A stretch of 64,000 nucleotides of DNA from an uncultured Roseicyclus sp. (GCA_947489665.1 CANLEH010000001.1:1522501-1586500); one strand, 5' to 3'; counted from the stretch's first letter, positions 15,355-23,970 are shown. Translations and numbers: made by a program. The notes: generated by a model not told the origin, from the letters alone.

Positions 15355-16521
15355 TCAACTCCGTCCGTCGTAATAGGGCGACTTGCAAAGACGGCCCGGG
15401 ATTTCGGCAAGGGTTCGCGCCCCGATCTGGGCCATATTGCTTTCCATGTCCTTTACGAGGACATCGTGCCAATGGGCTGGGCCCTCGGCCCCGAGCGCGC
15501 CAAGCGCGTAGTGCCAGGCACGCCCCATCATGACGAAATCTGCCCCAAGGGCGAGCGCACGGAGCACGTCGAGCCCGCCTTCCACGCCGCTGTCGAAAAT
15601 CAGGGGCAGGCGCGTGGCTGCCCGCATGTCCGGCAGCACAGCAGCCGCGCCCGGCGCGCCATCGAACTGACGGCCGGCATGGTTCGACACCCAGATGGCA
15701 TCGACGCCTTCTGTTTCGGCACGCTGGGCGATTTCGGGCTCTGTCACGCCCTTGAGGATGAATGCGCCGTCCCATCGTTCGCGGAGCGCCGCGACATAGT
15801 CCCAGTCCGGGGCCGCGCGCAGCAGGTAGCCGATATGGGCGGTCGAGGGCAGGGGGCCTTTTTCAAGCAGCCCCTCCGCGTAGCTGTCCATCAGCCGCAT
15901 GCGGGGCATGCCGCTGGCCCGGATGCCAAGCGCCCAGGCCGGGCAGCGCGCGACCTGCGCCATCAGACGCGGCGTGAGGCGCGGCGGTTGCACCAACCCG
16001 CCGCGGGTCTGACGTTCCCGGCGCGAGGCTGCGGGGACATCGACGGTCAGAACCAGCGTGTGAAAGCCCGCGGCCTTGGCGCGGGTCAGCATATCATCGC
16101 GGATCTCCGGCGCTTTGGGGGGATACATCTGGAACCAGCCTTGATCGGCGGCAATTGGCCCGATGACCTCGGGCAGGGCGGTTGCCACGGTGGACAGCCC
16201 GTAAGGAATGCCGGCGTGCGCGGCGTGCCGGGCCAGCAGCCCCTCCGCGTCCGGCCAGATCAGGCCCGACATGCCAACGGGCGCGATGCCGAACGGCACC
16301 GGATAATCGCGCCCCAGAAAGGTGGTGGTGAGCGACGGGGCAACCTCACCGCGCAAGGCAGCGGGGTGCAGCAAAACTGCATCGAGCGCCGCGCGGTTCC
16401 GGCGCGCCGTGGCCTCTTGCCCGGTGGCCGAGTCCAAATATTCCCAAACGAAATGCGGAATGCGCCGACGCGCGCGCGCCTTCAGATCGCTCAGGGCAGG
16501 GTATTTGGCGTGCAGATCCAT
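15355..16521 (-). CDS. FMN-dependent alpha-hydroxy-acid dehydrogenase (LldD-like)
   Basis: 388 residues, the normal length for the family that oxidises L-lactate, glycolate or mandelate to the 2-oxo acid. The N-terminal helix and DSATGQEATARRN, the FMN-binding FGIAPVGMSGLIWP, the QMYPPK segment, TVDVPAASRRERQTRGG, the Lys in FILKGV and the FMN phosphate region FDSGVEGGLDVLRALALGAD...GRAW are in place. The catalytic base is His281 in VSNHAGRQFDG; the usual sequence is NHGGRQ, so the first Gly is Ala here. Substrate is uncertain; L-lactate is the default. It appears membrane-peripheral or cytoplasmic. Confidence 0.88.
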   Translation of the reverse strand: MDLHAKYPALSDLKARARRRIPHFVWEYLDSATGQEATARRNRAALDAVLLHPAALRGEVAPSLTTTFLGRDYPVPFGIAPVGMSGLIWPDAEGLLARHAAHAGIPYGLSTVATALPEVIGPIAADQGWFQMYPPKAPEIRDDMLTRAKAAGFHTLVLTVDVPAASRRERQTRGGLVQPPRLTPRLMAQVARCPAWALGIRASGMPRMRLMDSYAEGLLEKGPLPSTAHIGYLLRAAPDWDYVAALRERWDGAFILKGVTEPEIAQRAETEGVDAIWVSNHAGRQFDGAPGAAAVLPDMRAATRLPLIFDSGVEGGLDVLRALALGADFVMMGRAWHYALGALGAEGPAHWHDVLVKDMESNMAQIGARTLAEIPGRLCKSPYYDGRS

Positions 16522-16719
16522 GGCGCCTGAATACCGCCAAACCCCCGCAACTCAATCAGATTTGTCACAAATTGCGCGCGCGCCCTCTTTGTTCCCCGAA
16601 AATGCCGGGGGAGCGCGAGGGGGCTGGCCCCCTCGCACCGGACATCGGCCACAGACGCGGACAGAACAATCTGCGAACAAACCTTTAAAATCATGCGCGC
16701 CCGCTCTATTCTCCGGCGC

Positions 16720-19164
16720 ATGAGCAGTTTTGACGATTCCGACGCGTTCGAGGCCGCCGCTGGCGCCTCCCTCGCGGCCCGCGCCATGGCCGCGCGGCCC
16801 ATGCCGTATATGGACGGCCTCAACCCCGCACAGCGGGAGGCGGTCGAACAACTCGACGGTCCCGTCCTGATGCTGGCGGGCGCGGGCACGGGAAAAACCC
16901 GCGCGTTGACGGCGCGGATTGCGCATCTGCTGAGCACCGGCCATGCGCGCCCCAATGACATTCTGGCCGTGACCTTCACCAACAAGGCCGCGCGCGAGAT
17001 GAAGAACCGGGTGGGCCAGCTTCTGGGCCAACCGGCGGAGGGGATGCCCTGGCTGGGCACGTTCCACGCGATCTGCGTGAAACTTTTGCGGCGGCATGCG
17101 GAGTTAGTGGATCTGAAGTCGAACTTCACGATCCTCGATACCGACGATCAGAACCGGCTCTTGAAGCAGTTGATCATTGCGGCGGAGATTGACGAAAAAC
17201 GCTGGCCCGCCCGGGCTTTGGGGTCGATCATCGACGGCTGGAAAAACCGCGCGTTGTTGCCTGACAAGGTGCCCGCTGCCGACCACGGCGCGTTCAACCA
17301 TCGCGGCGTGGAGCTTTATGCGCAGTATCAGGCTCGTCTGCGCGACCTGAACGCCTGCGATTTCGGCGACCTTCTGCTGCACATGATCCGGATTTTCCAG
17401 GAAAACGAGGATCTTCTGGCGCAGTATCAACGCTGGTTCCGCTACATCCTGGTGGACGAATATCAGGATACCAACGTGGCGCAGTATCTGTGGCTGCGGC
17501 TGCTGGCGGCGGGGCATCAGAATATCTGCTGCGTGGGCGATGATGACCAGTCGATCTACGGCTGGCGCGGGGCCGAGGTGGGCAACATCCTGCGGTTCGA
17601 GAAGGATTTTCCCGGCGCCAAGGTGGTGCGGCTGGAGCAGAATTACCGCTCGACCGGGCATATCTTGGCAGCGGCGTCTGGCGTGATCGAGGGCAACAAG
17701 GGGCGGCTAGGCAAGACGCTGTGGACTGCTGGCGACGACGGCGAAAAGGTCCGCCTGATCGGCCATTGGGATGGCGACGAGGAAGCGCGCTGGGTTGGTG
17801 AAGAGATCGAAGCGATGGGGCAGGGCACGCGGGGGATGGACCCGATCGGGCCGAATTCCATTGCGATCCTCGTCCGCGCCTCCCACCAGATGCGGGCGTT
17901 TGAGGATCGGTTTCTGACGATTGGACTGCCGTACCGCGTGATTGGCGGGCCGCGCTTTTATGAGCGGATGGAGATCCGCGATGCGATGGCTTATTTCCGC
18001 GTGGTCGTGAGCCCTGATGATGATCTGGCGTTTGAGCGGATTGTGAATACGCCGAAGCGGGGGCTTGGCGACAAGGCGCAGCAGACGATCCAGAAAATGG
18101 CGCGCTCCAACGGGGTGAGCCTGTTGGAAGGCGCGCGGTTATGTGTGGAAACCAAGGCAATTGGCGGAAAGGGCGGCAAGGCGCTTGGGGAACTGGTCGA
18201 AGGGATTGCGCGCTGGCGTCAGATGCTGACCGGGCCATTGAGACAGGTCGGGCCTGCCGAGGATCTGATCGAGGAAGAGAACGCGCCGTCTGGGGTCAGC
18301 CACATTGAACTGGCCGAGATCATTCTGGATGAGAGCGGCTACATCGCCCATTGGCAGAACGACAAGACGCCCGAGGCGCCGGGGCGGTTGGAGAACCTCA
18401 AGGAACTGGTCAAGGCGCTGGAATCGTTTGAGAACCTGCAAGGCTTCCTCGAACATGTCAGCCTGATCATGGACAATGAGAGCGATGATCAGGAACCCAA
18501 AGTGACGATCATGACGCTGCACGCCGCGAAGGGGCTGGAATTTCCGGCGATCTTCCTGCCGGGTTGGGAAGATGGTCTGTTCCCAAGTCAGCGCAGCATG
18601 GATGAGAGCGGGATGACCGGCCTGGAGGAAGAGCGGCGGCTTGCTTATGTGGGCATCACGCGCGCTGAAGAGGTCTGCACGATTAGTTTTGCGGGCAATC
18701 GGCGGGTTTATGGGCAATGGCAAAGCCAGCTTCCCAGCCGGTTCATCGATGAATTGCCAGAGGAGCATGTGGAGGTGCTGACGCCGCCGGGGCTCTATGG
18801 GCATCAGGGATCAGTTTCGGCCAGTGCCTCACCGGTTTCGCAGACCATGGCGGGCAGCAACCTGCATGATCGGGCGTCCAAGGCGGATGTCTATAACTCT
18901 CCGGGCTGGCGGCGGTTGCAGGCCAATCAGGGGCAGCGCCCCATGCGCCAGCCGTCTGAGGCCAAGAACATGACCATCGACGCGGATGCGGTCAGCGCAT
19001 TCACCATTGGCGACCGGGTGTTTCACCAGAAGTTCGGGTATGGCGAGGTCATGAGCGTTGAGGGCGACAAGCTGGGGATCGAGTTTGACAAAGCGGGCAG
19101 CAAGCACGTGGTGGGCCGGTTTCTGGTGGCGGCGGGCAGCGAAGGCGGCGACGTGCCGTTCTAG
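16720..19164 (+). CDS. uvrD: UvrD/PcrA-type superfamily 1 DNA helicase
   Basis: 814 residues from ATG 16720; an in-frame ATG nine codons earlier (16693) is also possible. A 3'-5' helicase used in nucleotide-excision and mismatch repair. Visible motifs: Q motif LNPAQREAV (34-42), Walker A AGAGTGKT (53-60), TFTNKAAREMKNR, LGTFHAIC, DEYQDTN (Walker B), GDDDQSIYGWRGA, VRLEQNYRST, TIMTLHAAKGLEF and YVGITRAEE. The C-terminal 60 residues (FTIGDRVFHQKFGYGEVMSVEGDKLGIEF) form the small Tudor-like domain found in PcrA, which binds RNA polymerase. It stands alone on the plus strand. Confidence 0.96.
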   Translation: MSSFDDSDAFEAAAGASLAARAMAARPMPYMDGLNPAQREAVEQLDGPVLMLAGAGTGKTRALTARIAHLLSTGHARPNDILAVTFTNKAAREMKNRVGQLLGQPAEGMPWLGTFHAICVKLLRRHAELVDLKSNFTILDTDDQNRLLKQLIIAAEIDEKRWPARALGSIIDGWKNRALLPDKVPAADHGAFNHRGVELYAQYQARLRDLNACDFGDLLLHMIRIFQENEDLLAQYQRWFRYILVDEYQDTNVAQYLWLRLLAAGHQNICCVGDDDQSIYGWRGAEVGNILRFEKDFPGAKVVRLEQNYRSTGHILAAASGVIEGNKGRLGKTLWTAGDDGEKVRLIGHWDGDEEARWVGEEIEAMGQGTRGMDPIGPNSIAILVRASHQMRAFEDRFLTIGLPYRVIGGPRFYERMEIRDAMAYFRVVVSPDDDLAFERIVNTPKRGLGDKAQQTIQKMARSNGVSLLEGARLCVETKAIGGKGGKALGELVEGIARWRQMLTGPLRQVGPAEDLIEEENAPSGVSHIELAEIILDESGYIAHWQNDKTPEAPGRLENLKELVKALESFENLQGFLEHVSLIMDNESDDQEPKVTIMTLHAAKGLEFPAIFLPGWEDGLFPSQRSMDESGMTGLEEERRLAYVGITRAEEVCTISFAGNRRVYGQWQSQLPSRFIDELPEEHVEVLTPPGLYGHQGSVSASASPVSQTMAGSNLHDRASKADVYNSPGWRRLQANQGQRPMRQPSEAKNMTIDADAVSAFTIGDRVFHQKFGYGEVMSVEGDKLGIEFDKAGSKHVVGRFLVAAGSEGGDVPF

Positions 19165-19176
19165 CGGCTGGTGCAT

Positions 19177-19190
19177 GCGGGTTAACCCGC
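19177..19190. promoter_or_regulatory. Perfect 14-bp palindrome between uvrD and the next gene
   Basis: GCGGGTTAACCCGC is a perfect palindrome 12 bases after the uvrD stop. It lacks a T-tract, so it is a weak terminator at best. It includes a TTAACC CtrA half-site. No regulator can be assigned. Confidence 0.3.
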
Positions 19191-19256
19191 TATCGACATT
19201 TCGCGCACAGAGCTTAGGTTTTCACGGAATTGCCCGTCGCTTTGAAGGATAATGCA

Positions 19257-19823
19257 ATGACGATCCGCTTGTTTGCCCCCTCTCTACTGGCCATCGGCCT
19301 GTGTGCCGCACCCGTTGCCGCGCAGGAGTTTCTGAGCCGGGCGGAGGTTGAGGCGGTGATGCAGGACTTTGCGTTTTGCTATCATCCAAGCGACCGGTTT
19401 TCCTGCGCCTGGGCCGAGATTTATTCGGATTTTGGTGAGGATCATGTGATTTTGCACACTGCCTCGGCCGTGTGGGAGGAGCCGCTGGAGGTGCAGCGCT
19501 ATCGCCTCAACTGGGTCGATAACGCCCTGTGCATTCCCTACGAGGATCAGGGGCTTGAGGCGGCATGGGAGGCCGATGGCTACCGCTTTGCCTTTGATCT
19601 GTCCGGGCTAACACCGTTGGGCGACGACGTTCTGCCGGAGCGGATCGAGAACCTGCGAGAGGCCTCGCCGCGCGATTTCTGCTTCCGCTACACGATTGAC
19701 GATGCGGGACCCGATGCGCTGTTCCAGCATGTTTTCCGCGATGGCGTCGTCGATGAGGCGCTGGACCCGATTGCGCTGATCCCGCTGTTTGCCAGCGGCG
19801 TTGCGATTGCGCCGTCGGGTTAA
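19257..19823 (+). CDS. Secreted protein of unknown function
   Basis: 188 residues from ATG 19257, with GAAGGA eight bases upstream; the frame is open earlier without a good site. The signal peptide ends at PVAAQ. The mature chain has Cys in AFCYHP, FSCAWAEI, ALCIPY and RDFCFRY, an even number that fits two disulfides, and several amphipathic strands. No family is recognised. Its stop overlaps the stop of the convergent LysE gene by four bases. Confidence 0.75.
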   Translation: MTIRLFAPSLLAIGLCAAPVAAQEFLSRAEVEAVMQDFAFCYHPSDRFSCAWAEIYSDFGEDHVILHTASAVWEEPLEVQRYRLNWVDNALCIPYEDQGLEAAWEADGYRFAFDLSGLTPLGDDVLPERIENLREASPRDFCFRYTIDDAGPDALFQHVFRDGVVDEALDPIALIPLFASGVAIAPSG

Positions 19824-20425
19824 CCCTCGGACGGCAGCAGCATCGGGTAAAGCGACAGGACCAGCAGGGCGGCCATTGTCCAGTTGAAGGCTTGCAGGCG
19901 GCCCGGGCCATCCAGCCAGCGTCGGATCTGCGTGCCGCCCCACGCCCAGGTGAAGACCGAGGGCAGGTTCACCATCCCGAAGACCAAAGCCACCAGGACC
20001 GCGCCGAACCAGCCGCCATCATCGGGGGCATAGGTCGTTTGCGCGTAGATCGACATGTAGATGGCCTTGGGGTTTACCCATTGAAAGCCCGCGGCCTGCA
20101 GGAAGGTGAGCGGTCTCGCGTCGTGATCCGCGTCTTTGGGTGGGGCCGCGTTGGCGACTTTCCAGGCCAGCCAGAGCAGGTAGGCGACGGAAATGACGGT
20201 CAGCGCGGTGCGCAGCCATGGGATGACCTCGAATACCTGCACGAGGCCAAGGCCCAGGATCAGCGTCATCGCGGCATGGCCCATCGACACGCCCAACATA
20301 TGCGGCAGCGTGCGGGAGAGGCCGAAATTCACGCCGGAGGCCATGAGCATGATGTTGTTCGGCCCCGGCGTGATCGAGGAGGCGAAGGCAAAGAGCACGA
20401 GGCCGGAGAGGAGTTCGTATGTCAT
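19820..20425 (-). CDS. LysE/RhtB-family amino-acid exporter
   Basis: 201 residues from ATG 20425. About six hydrophobic segments and the family's N-terminal signature ASSITPGPNNIMLMASGVNFG (residues 15-35) are clear, as is the central QWVNPKAIYMSI. The family exports homoserine, threonine, leucine or other amino acids by proton antiport across the inner membrane. It is divergent from an Lrp/AsnC regulator with only 73 bases between, the classic arrangement where the regulator senses the amino acid and controls the exporter. The substrate is not determinable from sequence. Confidence 0.9.
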   Translation of the reverse strand: MTYELLSGLVLFAFASSITPGPNNIMLMASGVNFGLSRTLPHMLGVSMGHAAMTLILGLGLVQVFEVIPWLRTALTVISVAYLLWLAWKVANAAPPKDADHDARPLTFLQAAGFQWVNPKAIYMSIYAQTTYAPDDGGWFGAVLVALVFGMVNLPSVFTWAWGGTQIRRWLDGPGRLQAFNWTMAALLVLSLYPMLLPSEG

Positions 20426-20460
20426 GGACGCAACATTAGGCAGGTGCAGGGGCAATGAAA

Positions 20461-20496
20461 TTGCGAAGTTGCGTGAGATGGGATAGTTTTCGCAAC
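20461..20496. promoter_or_regulatory. Inverted repeat between the LysE exporter and Lrp regulator genes
   Basis: TTGCGAA (20461-20467) and TTCGCAA (20489-20495) are exact inverted repeats, with an additional GTTGCG (20469-20474) and CGCAAC (20491-20496) pair inside. They fill the 73-base divergent region next to the Lrp start codon and are a natural operator candidate for that regulator. Confidence 0.5.
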
Positions 20497-20498
20497 AA

Positions 20499-20951
20499 AT
20501 GACGAAGATTGACGAAAAAGATCAGCAGATATTGCAAGAGCTATCGCGGGATGGCCGGATCTCGAATCTCGATCTGGCGGAACGTGTGGCGCTGTCGCCC
20601 TCGGCCACGCTGCGCCGGGTGCAGGCGCTTGAGGCAGCCGGCGTGATCAGCGGATATCGTGCGGTGTTGGATCAGGCAAAGCTGGGGATCGGCTTTATCG
20701 CCTATATTACGGTTGGTTTGGGGACGCATACCAAGGCGAGCCAGGCCGCGTTCGAGGCGGCGATTGCGCGGGCGGACGAGGTGCGGGAGTGCCATAACAT
20801 CACCGGGACCGTGGAATATCTGCTGCGGGTCGAGGTGGCGGACCTGCCGACCTACAAGCAATTCCACACCGATGTTCTGGGCGCGCTGCCGCAGGTGGCG
20901 ACGATCACGACTTTTGTGGTGATGGGATCGCCGAAGGACACTCGGGCCTGA
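20499..20951 (+). CDS. Lrp/AsnC-family transcriptional regulator
   Basis: 150 residues. The N-terminal winged helix-turn-helix (DEKDQQILQELSRDGRISNLDLAERVALSPSATLRRVQALEAAGVISGYRAVLD) is followed by a RAM/SAM effector-binding domain (residues about 68-145) with the family's CHNITGTVEYLLRVEVADL strand. Members form dimers to octamers and change DNA binding on sensing an amino acid. Divergent from the LysE exporter, so it is probably its activator or repressor. The short leader contains inverted TTGCGAA repeats, which suggests autoregulation. Confidence 0.93.
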   Translation: MTKIDEKDQQILQELSRDGRISNLDLAERVALSPSATLRRVQALEAAGVISGYRAVLDQAKLGIGFIAYITVGLGTHTKASQAAFEAAIARADEVRECHNITGTVEYLLRVEVADLPTYKQFHTDVLGALPQVATITTFVVMGSPKDTRA

Positions 20952-20965
20952 AGATCAGAGCATAA

Positions 20966-21005
20966 AAAAACGGCGATGATCCAAGGGAGGAGAGGATCAT
21001 CGCCG
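20966..21005 (-). terminator. Terminator of the DUF1127/CcsR-like transcript (hairpin 1)
   Basis: A perfect 10-bp stem CGGCGATGAT/ATCATCGCCG (20971-21005) whose loop on the minus strand is CCTCTCCTCCCTTGG, followed on that strand by seven T. It is both the intrinsic terminator and the last anti-SD hairpin of the array. Confidence 0.85.
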
Positions 21006-21220
21006 CATATCTTGGCCCCTTCCAAGGGAGGAGAGGAAGGCGCCTATGGCATCGCCCCTCAAGGGAGGACGAGGAACTTTGCCGGTCGTCACGGCCCCGA
21101 TTTGGGAGGAGAGGGACCGATCTTCAAGACCCGTTGCCGAGCCTTTTGTTGGTGCGGACAGACCCAAGGGAGGAGAGGGTTGCCCGCCGTCCCATGCGCC
21201 AAGGGAGGAGCGGCGCATGG
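20971..21220 (-). ncRNA. CcsR/cuckoo-type sRNA array, six anti-Shine-Dalgarno hairpins
   Basis: Six copies of a loop motif, CTCCTCCC within CCTCTCCTCCCTTGG on the minus strand, lie downstream of the DUF1127 gene. Stems: 20971-21005 (10 bp, perfect), 21014-21044 (8 positions, one mismatch), about 21048-21083 (weak; core CCTC/GAGG), about 21083-21119 (CGGTC/GACCG), 21154-21187 (two short helices), 21192-21220 (CCATGCG/CGCATGG, perfect). They group as three pairs. In Rhodobacter sphaeroides, CcsR RNAs are two-hairpin sRNAs with CCUCCUCCC loops, encoded behind a DUF1127 gene and induced by stress; order and strand match here. The loops could base-pair with ribosome-binding sites or bind a protein. 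Confidence 0.85.
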
Positions 21221-21236
21221 TATTCCGTGAGGTGCC

Positions 21237-21458
21237 TCAGGCGGTCTTGCCGTAGGCGGCTTCCAGCGCGATGCGGCGGATCATCGATGGGTTGATGCCC
21301 AGATCTGCCATTTCGCGAGCCGAAAGCTCATTCAATTCGTTCAGCGTGTTGCGGTAGACGCGCCAGTTGCGGTACGCCGCCACTGCGTCGGTGCGCAGGG
21401 CTGCAAAGCGGGCGGCAAGCGATTCAGATGCTGCGCGGTTGCTCGTTACATATGCCAT
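21237..21458 (-). CDS. DUF1127 small protein upstream of CcsR-like RNAs (CcaF1-like)
   Basis: 73 residues. The C-terminal half is the DUF1127 signature: YRNWRVYRNTLNELNELSAREMADLGINPSMI, a basic-helical domain of small RNA-interacting proteins. The gene immediately precedes the anti-SD hairpin array on the same strand. In R. sphaeroides the DUF1127 protein of the equivalent locus (CcaF1) influences sRNA maturation and RNA turnover; a similar role here is inferred from context. A candidate promoter lies about 90 bases upstream. Confidence 0.88.
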   Translation of the reverse strand: MAYVTSNRAASESLAARFAALRTDAVAAYRNWRVYRNTLNELNELSAREMADLGINPSMIRRIALEAAYGKTA

Positions 21459-21545
21459 TTTACTACTCTCTCATCGATCTGCTGCGGTCCGGACCCCTTG
21501 TCCTTGAACCGCGTTGGTGATTGGGTCGTTGCCCTGTCCCGATTG

Positions 21546-21573
21546 AATTTAGGCCAATGCTGCAATTGCACAA
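21546..21573 (-). promoter_or_regulatory. Candidate promoter of the DUF1127/sRNA transcript
   Basis: On the minus strand TTGTGC (21573-21568), 16 bases, TAAATT (21551-21546). In R. sphaeroides the equivalent locus is driven by RpoH-type sigma factors; the match here is too loose to say which sigma factor is used. It implies a leader of about 80 bases. Confidence 0.4.
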
Positions 21574-21633
21574 TAACCGATGGCGAATTGCTGCTATGCA
21601 GCGAGCGCATGACACATTTCCGTTACATTACGT

Positions 21634-22854
21634 ATGGTTAACGGGATGCTGATTGCCGGTGGAGCCTTCGCGGATCGTCAATTTCGGCTGTTTTTCGGCG
21701 GCGTGTTCTTTGCCGTGCAGGCCATTTGGATCCAGCGCGTGACTTTGGGATGGCTGGCGTGGGAGCGCACGGGCTCCGCCCGCGTCGTGGGGTTGGTTGC
21801 GGCGCTGAGCCTTATGCCGACGCTCTTCGCGGGGCCGTTCTTTGGCGTTCTGGCGGACCGGGTGGATATCAAGCGTGCAGCCCTGGTCACAAACGGCTTG
21901 ATGGCGCTGGTGCTTGCCGTTCTGGCGGTGATCGCGGGGGAAGTCGGGCCAGTGGGGCTCGGGGCTGCGGCTTTGGCGATTGGCATCATCTCGGCCGCGC
22001 ACCATCCGATCCGGATGTCGTTGGGGCCACGGTTGGTGAGCACCGACATGGTGCAACACGTGGTTTCGGCCACAGCGCTGAATTTCAACATTGCGCGTCT
22101 GGTTGCGCCGGTCTTTGCGGGCTGGATCATTGCGACAGCAGAGGGCGGCACCGCGCTATGGATCGCGGCCGTCTGTTACGTGCCGATGCTGGCCGTGCTG
22201 CCGGTGTTGCGCCCCAGAGCTTTGGAGCCACGCGCGCCGTCGCCGTTCCTGCGCGATCTGCGCGACGGGATCGCTTACGCGGTAAAGACGCCGCTGATCC
22301 GGCAGGCGCTGCTGATCACGCTGGTCTTTGCAACGGTTGCGCGGGGCGCATTGGAGGTTTTGCCGGTGCTGGCCGATGGCGGGTTCGGACGCGGGGCGGC
22401 GGGCCTGGGCTTTCTGACAGGGGCGGCCGGGGCCGGGGCCTTGGCATCGGCGGTTATGAAGGCGGCCGGTGTGGGGGCCGTGGGCGCGCGCATTCCGCTG
22501 GCGGTTTGGGCAGCGGCTTTGGCCGGGCAGGGTGCCGTGATCGCCATGGGGCTGGCGCCCAGCTGGCCCATGGCGCTGGCCGCCACCGCACTGACCGGCT
22601 TTTGCGCCACATGGTGTGGTGTCAGCCTGCAATCGGCCATTCAGACCGATCTGCCCGACGGATTGCGGGGCCGCGTGATGAGCCTGTGGGTGGTTGTGGG
22701 TTTTGGCACGGTGGCGATCGGCGCGCTTGGGATTGGCGCGCTGGCAGATGTGACCGATGTTGGCCAGGCGCTGGCCCTTGCAGGCGTTTGCGGGGCTGCG
22801 GCAATGGGGGCGGTGGCCTTGGGGGTGCGCACCCGGCGAAATCACCCTATGTGA
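21634..22854 (+). CDS. Major facilitator superfamily transporter (EntS-like MFS_3 type)
   Basis: 406 residues with about 10-12 transmembrane segments, a central loop near 190-215 (RPRALEPRAPSPFLRDLRDGIAYAV) and the MFS loop 2-3 signature GPFFGVLADRVDIKRA at about 66-81. The layout with an early GWLAWERTGSA helix and the DLRDGIAY segment resembles the EntS/MFS_3 exporters, which expel siderophores or drugs. Substrate unknown. The ATG at 21634 has little Shine-Dalgarno complementarity; MLIAGG four codons later is an alternative. It ends 33 bases before mrp and may share a transcript with it. Confidence 0.9.
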   Translation: MVNGMLIAGGAFADRQFRLFFGGVFFAVQAIWIQRVTLGWLAWERTGSARVVGLVAALSLMPTLFAGPFFGVLADRVDIKRAALVTNGLMALVLAVLAVIAGEVGPVGLGAAALAIGIISAAHHPIRMSLGPRLVSTDMVQHVVSATALNFNIARLVAPVFAGWIIATAEGGTALWIAAVCYVPMLAVLPVLRPRALEPRAPSPFLRDLRDGIAYAVKTPLIRQALLITLVFATVARGALEVLPVLADGGFGRGAAGLGFLTGAAGAGALASAVMKAAGVGAVGARIPLAVWAAALAGQGAVIAMGLAPSWPMALAATALTGFCATWCGVSLQSAIQTDLPDGLRGRVMSLWVVVGFGTVAIGALGIGALADVTDVGQALALAGVCGAAAMGAVALGVRTRRNHPM

Positions 22855-22887
22855 GGGGAAAGATGCCTGTCCCTGGAGCCTTCTGAC

Positions 22888-23970
22888 ATGTCGCAAACTC
22901 GTGAAACCATTCTGGATGCCTTGCGCGCAGTGGCATTGCCCGATGGCGGTGATCTCGTCAGCCGGGACATGGTGCGTGCAGTTCAGGTGCAAGGCGCGAA
23001 GGTGAGCTTCATCATTGAAGCCGCAACGCCTGAGGCAGCGCAGGCTATGGGCCCGGTGCGGGACGCGGCGCAGGCGCTGGTCGAACGCATGGACGGTGTG
23101 GACAGCGCCATGGTCGCCCTGACGGCCCCGGCGCCTGCCAAGGCCGCCGCACCGCAAACACCGCCCCCCAATCTGAAAGTGGGCGGGCATATGAAGCCGC
23201 AGGAAGGGTCGATGAAGCCGAGCGGCGTGCAGCGGATCATCGGCATCGGCTCGGGCAAGGGGGGCGTCGGCAAATCGACCGTGTCCACAAACCTCGCCGT
23301 GGCTCTGGCCCGGCAGGGGCGCAAGGTTGGTCTGTTGGATGCGGACATCTACGGGCCGTCCGTCCCGCGCATGATGGGGGTGAACAAGCGCCCGGCCTCG
23401 CCCGATGGGAAGACGATCATCCCGCTTCAGGGGCACGGCGTGACGCTGATGTCGATTGGCTTCATGCTGCCCGAGGAGAAGGCCGTGGTCTGGCGCGGCC
23501 CGATGCTGATGGGTGCGTTGCAACAAATGCTGACGCAGGTGGAATGGGGTGAGCTGGACGTTTTGCTCGTCGATCTGCCGCCCGGGACCGGTGATGTGGC
23601 GATGACGCTGTGCCAGAAATCGGACGTGACAGGTGCGATCATCGTGTCGACCCCGCAGGACGTGGCGCTGTTGGATGCGAAGAAAGCGCTCGACATGTTC
23701 AACACGCTCAAGACGCCGATCCTGGGCCTGATCGAGAATATGGGTGCCTTCCATTGCCCCAATTGCGGGCATGAGGCGCATATCTTTGGGCAGGGGGGCG
23801 TGATGGATGCCGCGGCTGAGGCCGGGCTGCCGTTTCTTGGAACGCTGCCAATTGATCTGGAGACGCGCGTGGCCGGCGATGCCGGTGTGCCGATTGCCGC
23901 GGGCGATAGCCCTATGGCGGAGGCCTATGCCTCCCTCGCGCGGCGCTTCATTGATGGCGGGATGGCCTGA
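22888..23970 (+). CDS. mrp: Mrp/NBP35-family iron-sulfur cluster carrier ATPase
   Basis: 360 residues. The N-terminal 80 residues are a MIP18-like (DUF59) domain, followed by a Pro/Ala linker and a deviant Walker A P-loop GSGKGGVGKST at 121-131, GLLDADIYGPSVPRM, DLPPGTGDVAMTL and the CxxC motif FHCPNCGH near 288, which bridges a 4Fe-4S cluster between two monomers. The protein carries clusters to apo-proteins. The stop codon sits in the loop of an 8-bp hairpin, GGATGGCC/GGCCATCC (23960-23983), which may mark the end of the transcript. Confidence 0.95.
   Translation: MSQTRETILDALRAVALPDGGDLVSRDMVRAVQVQGAKVSFIIEAATPEAAQAMGPVRDAAQALVERMDGVDSAMVALTAPAPAKAAAPQTPPPNLKVGGHMKPQEGSMKPSGVQRIIGIGSGKGGVGKSTVSTNLAVALARQGRKVGLLDADIYGPSVPRMMGVNKRPASPDGKTIIPLQGHGVTLMSIGFMLPEEKAVVWRGPMLMGALQQMLTQVEWGELDVLLVDLPPGTGDVAMTLCQKSDVTGAIIVSTPQDVALLDAKKALDMFNTLKTPILGLIENMGAFHCPNCGHEAHIFGQGGVMDAAAEAGLPFLGTLPIDLETRVAGDAGVPIAAGDSPMAEAYASLARRFIDGGMA

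Noticed and set aside
15292-16530. Long plus-strand open frame opposite the LldD-like gene
   Set aside because: A GC-rich antisense shadow; the minus frame carries the complete FMN-enzyme motif set.
20971-21220. The repeated GGGAGGAGAGG as a CRISPR array or Csr-type GGA sites
   Set aside because: Spacing is irregular, stems differ, and there are no cas genes. On the strand of the DUF1127 transcript the loops are CUCCUCCC, not GGA.
22156-23781. 541-residue minus-strand open frame over the MFS and mrp genes
   Set aside because: The plus-strand frames encode recognisable MFS and Mrp proteins; the antisense frame is His/Arg/Gln-rich noise.
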